Shown here: positions 63,941 to 64,000 of the stretch, piece by piece
Layout of the letters: each line of letters starts with the position of its first letter
How positions within the stretch are numbered: the first letter of the stretch is position 1
Source: Caballeronia peredens
GTDB lineage: Bacteria; Pseudomonadota; Gammaproteobacteria; Burkholderiales; Burkholderiaceae
Length of the DNA: 64,000 bases
NCBI GenBank assembly: GCA_001544595.2
Contig: FCOH02000008.1
Coordinates: 1 to 64,000 of the forward strand
Direction of reading: 5' to 3'
Position numbers and translations under genes: made by a program
Notes under the pieces: model-generated
What the model saw: only the letters and a program-made list of their open reading frames with translations
The model's database searches: none
What the model was told of the DNA's origin: nothing

Positions 63941-64000
63941 ATGGTTGACATGCTGCCCGCCGCCGTCACTGCCGGGGATCTGCCACTGGAGCTCGAGGCC
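63941..64000 (+). CDS. tnpC: IS66 TnpC transposase, N-terminal start only
   Basis: The ATG at 63941 opens MVDMLPAAVTAGDLPLELEA, and the frame stays open to the window end. Position after tnpB indicates the DDE transposase. Partial: only 20 codons are seen. Confidence 0.75.
   Translation, partial: MVDMLPAAVTAGDLPLELEA

Larger units (their letters stand above)
62869..64000 (+). mobile_element. IS66-family element, left part
   Basis: tnpA, tnpB and the start of tnpC lie in the usual order. I could not identify the terminal inverted repeat, so the left limit (62869) is approximate. The element runs off the right edge. Confidence 0.75.

Overview
The window is a stretch of a Burkholderia sensu lato chromosome (Burkholderia, Paraburkholderia or Caballeronia type; Burkholderiaceae). 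The evidence is the GC-rich replication-origin neighbourhood gyrB-dnaN-dnaA / rpmH-rnpA-yidD-yidC-mnmE, whose proteins have typical beta-proteobacterial sequences. Two accessory blocks flank this core, and an IS66-type element enters at the right edge.

Region 1 (1-31443) is the right part of an integrated mobile element with visibly lower GC than the core. It carries a 1157-residue VirD4/TraD-like coupling ATPase, membrane and ankyrin proteins, a tandem array of six type IV pilin-like genes, two trimeric autotransporter adhesins, an exported GH3 glycosidase, an ArdC antirestriction protein, three DUF4116-type repeat proteins, a cluster of small unknown genes, a P4-type primase/helicase followed by an iteron cluster (candidate replication origin), and a tyrosine integrase beside a 53-nt 3' fragment of tRNA-Lys(CTT) that serves as the right attachment site. 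Seventeen transcription units look to be driven by promoters of one pattern, TTGA(C/T/A)N, exactly 16 bp, then a TATA-like -10. Two more promoters share a different palindrome/-10 cassette. No relaxase or VirB-type channel is in view; these may lie to the left.

Region 2 (31444-33440) is the scar of an older insertion: a broken integrase start, two lipoprotein genes and a second, diverged tRNA-Lys end with its own copy of the tRNA terminator.

Region 3 (33441-49424) is the core: DUF488 protein, DHA2-type MFS pump, DEAD-box helicase DbpA with a small zinc protein, AraC/GyrI-like regulator, gyrB, dnaN, dnaA, rpmH, rnpA, yidD, yidC, an XRE-like regulator and mnmE.

Region 4 (49425 to about 62868) is a defence island directly after the mnmE 3' end, a site used by SGI1-type islands. 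A C5-cytosine methyltransferase and an AspBHI-like modification-dependent endonuclease are transcribed rightward. They converge on a leftward operon: ankyrin-sigma70 fusion, GHKL/MORC-type ATPase, Z1 ATPase, PD-(D/E)XK (DUF4420) protein, AIPR protein and Vsr. The genes overlap or nearly touch, so they are probably translated as a unit. The AIPR gene is cut by one in-frame amber codon. The most novel element in the window is the ankyrin-sigma factor leading this restriction-like operon: a complete RpoD-like sigma factor carried by a defence system. Region 5 (about 62869-64000) is the left part of an IS66-family element (tnpA, tnpB, start of tnpC).
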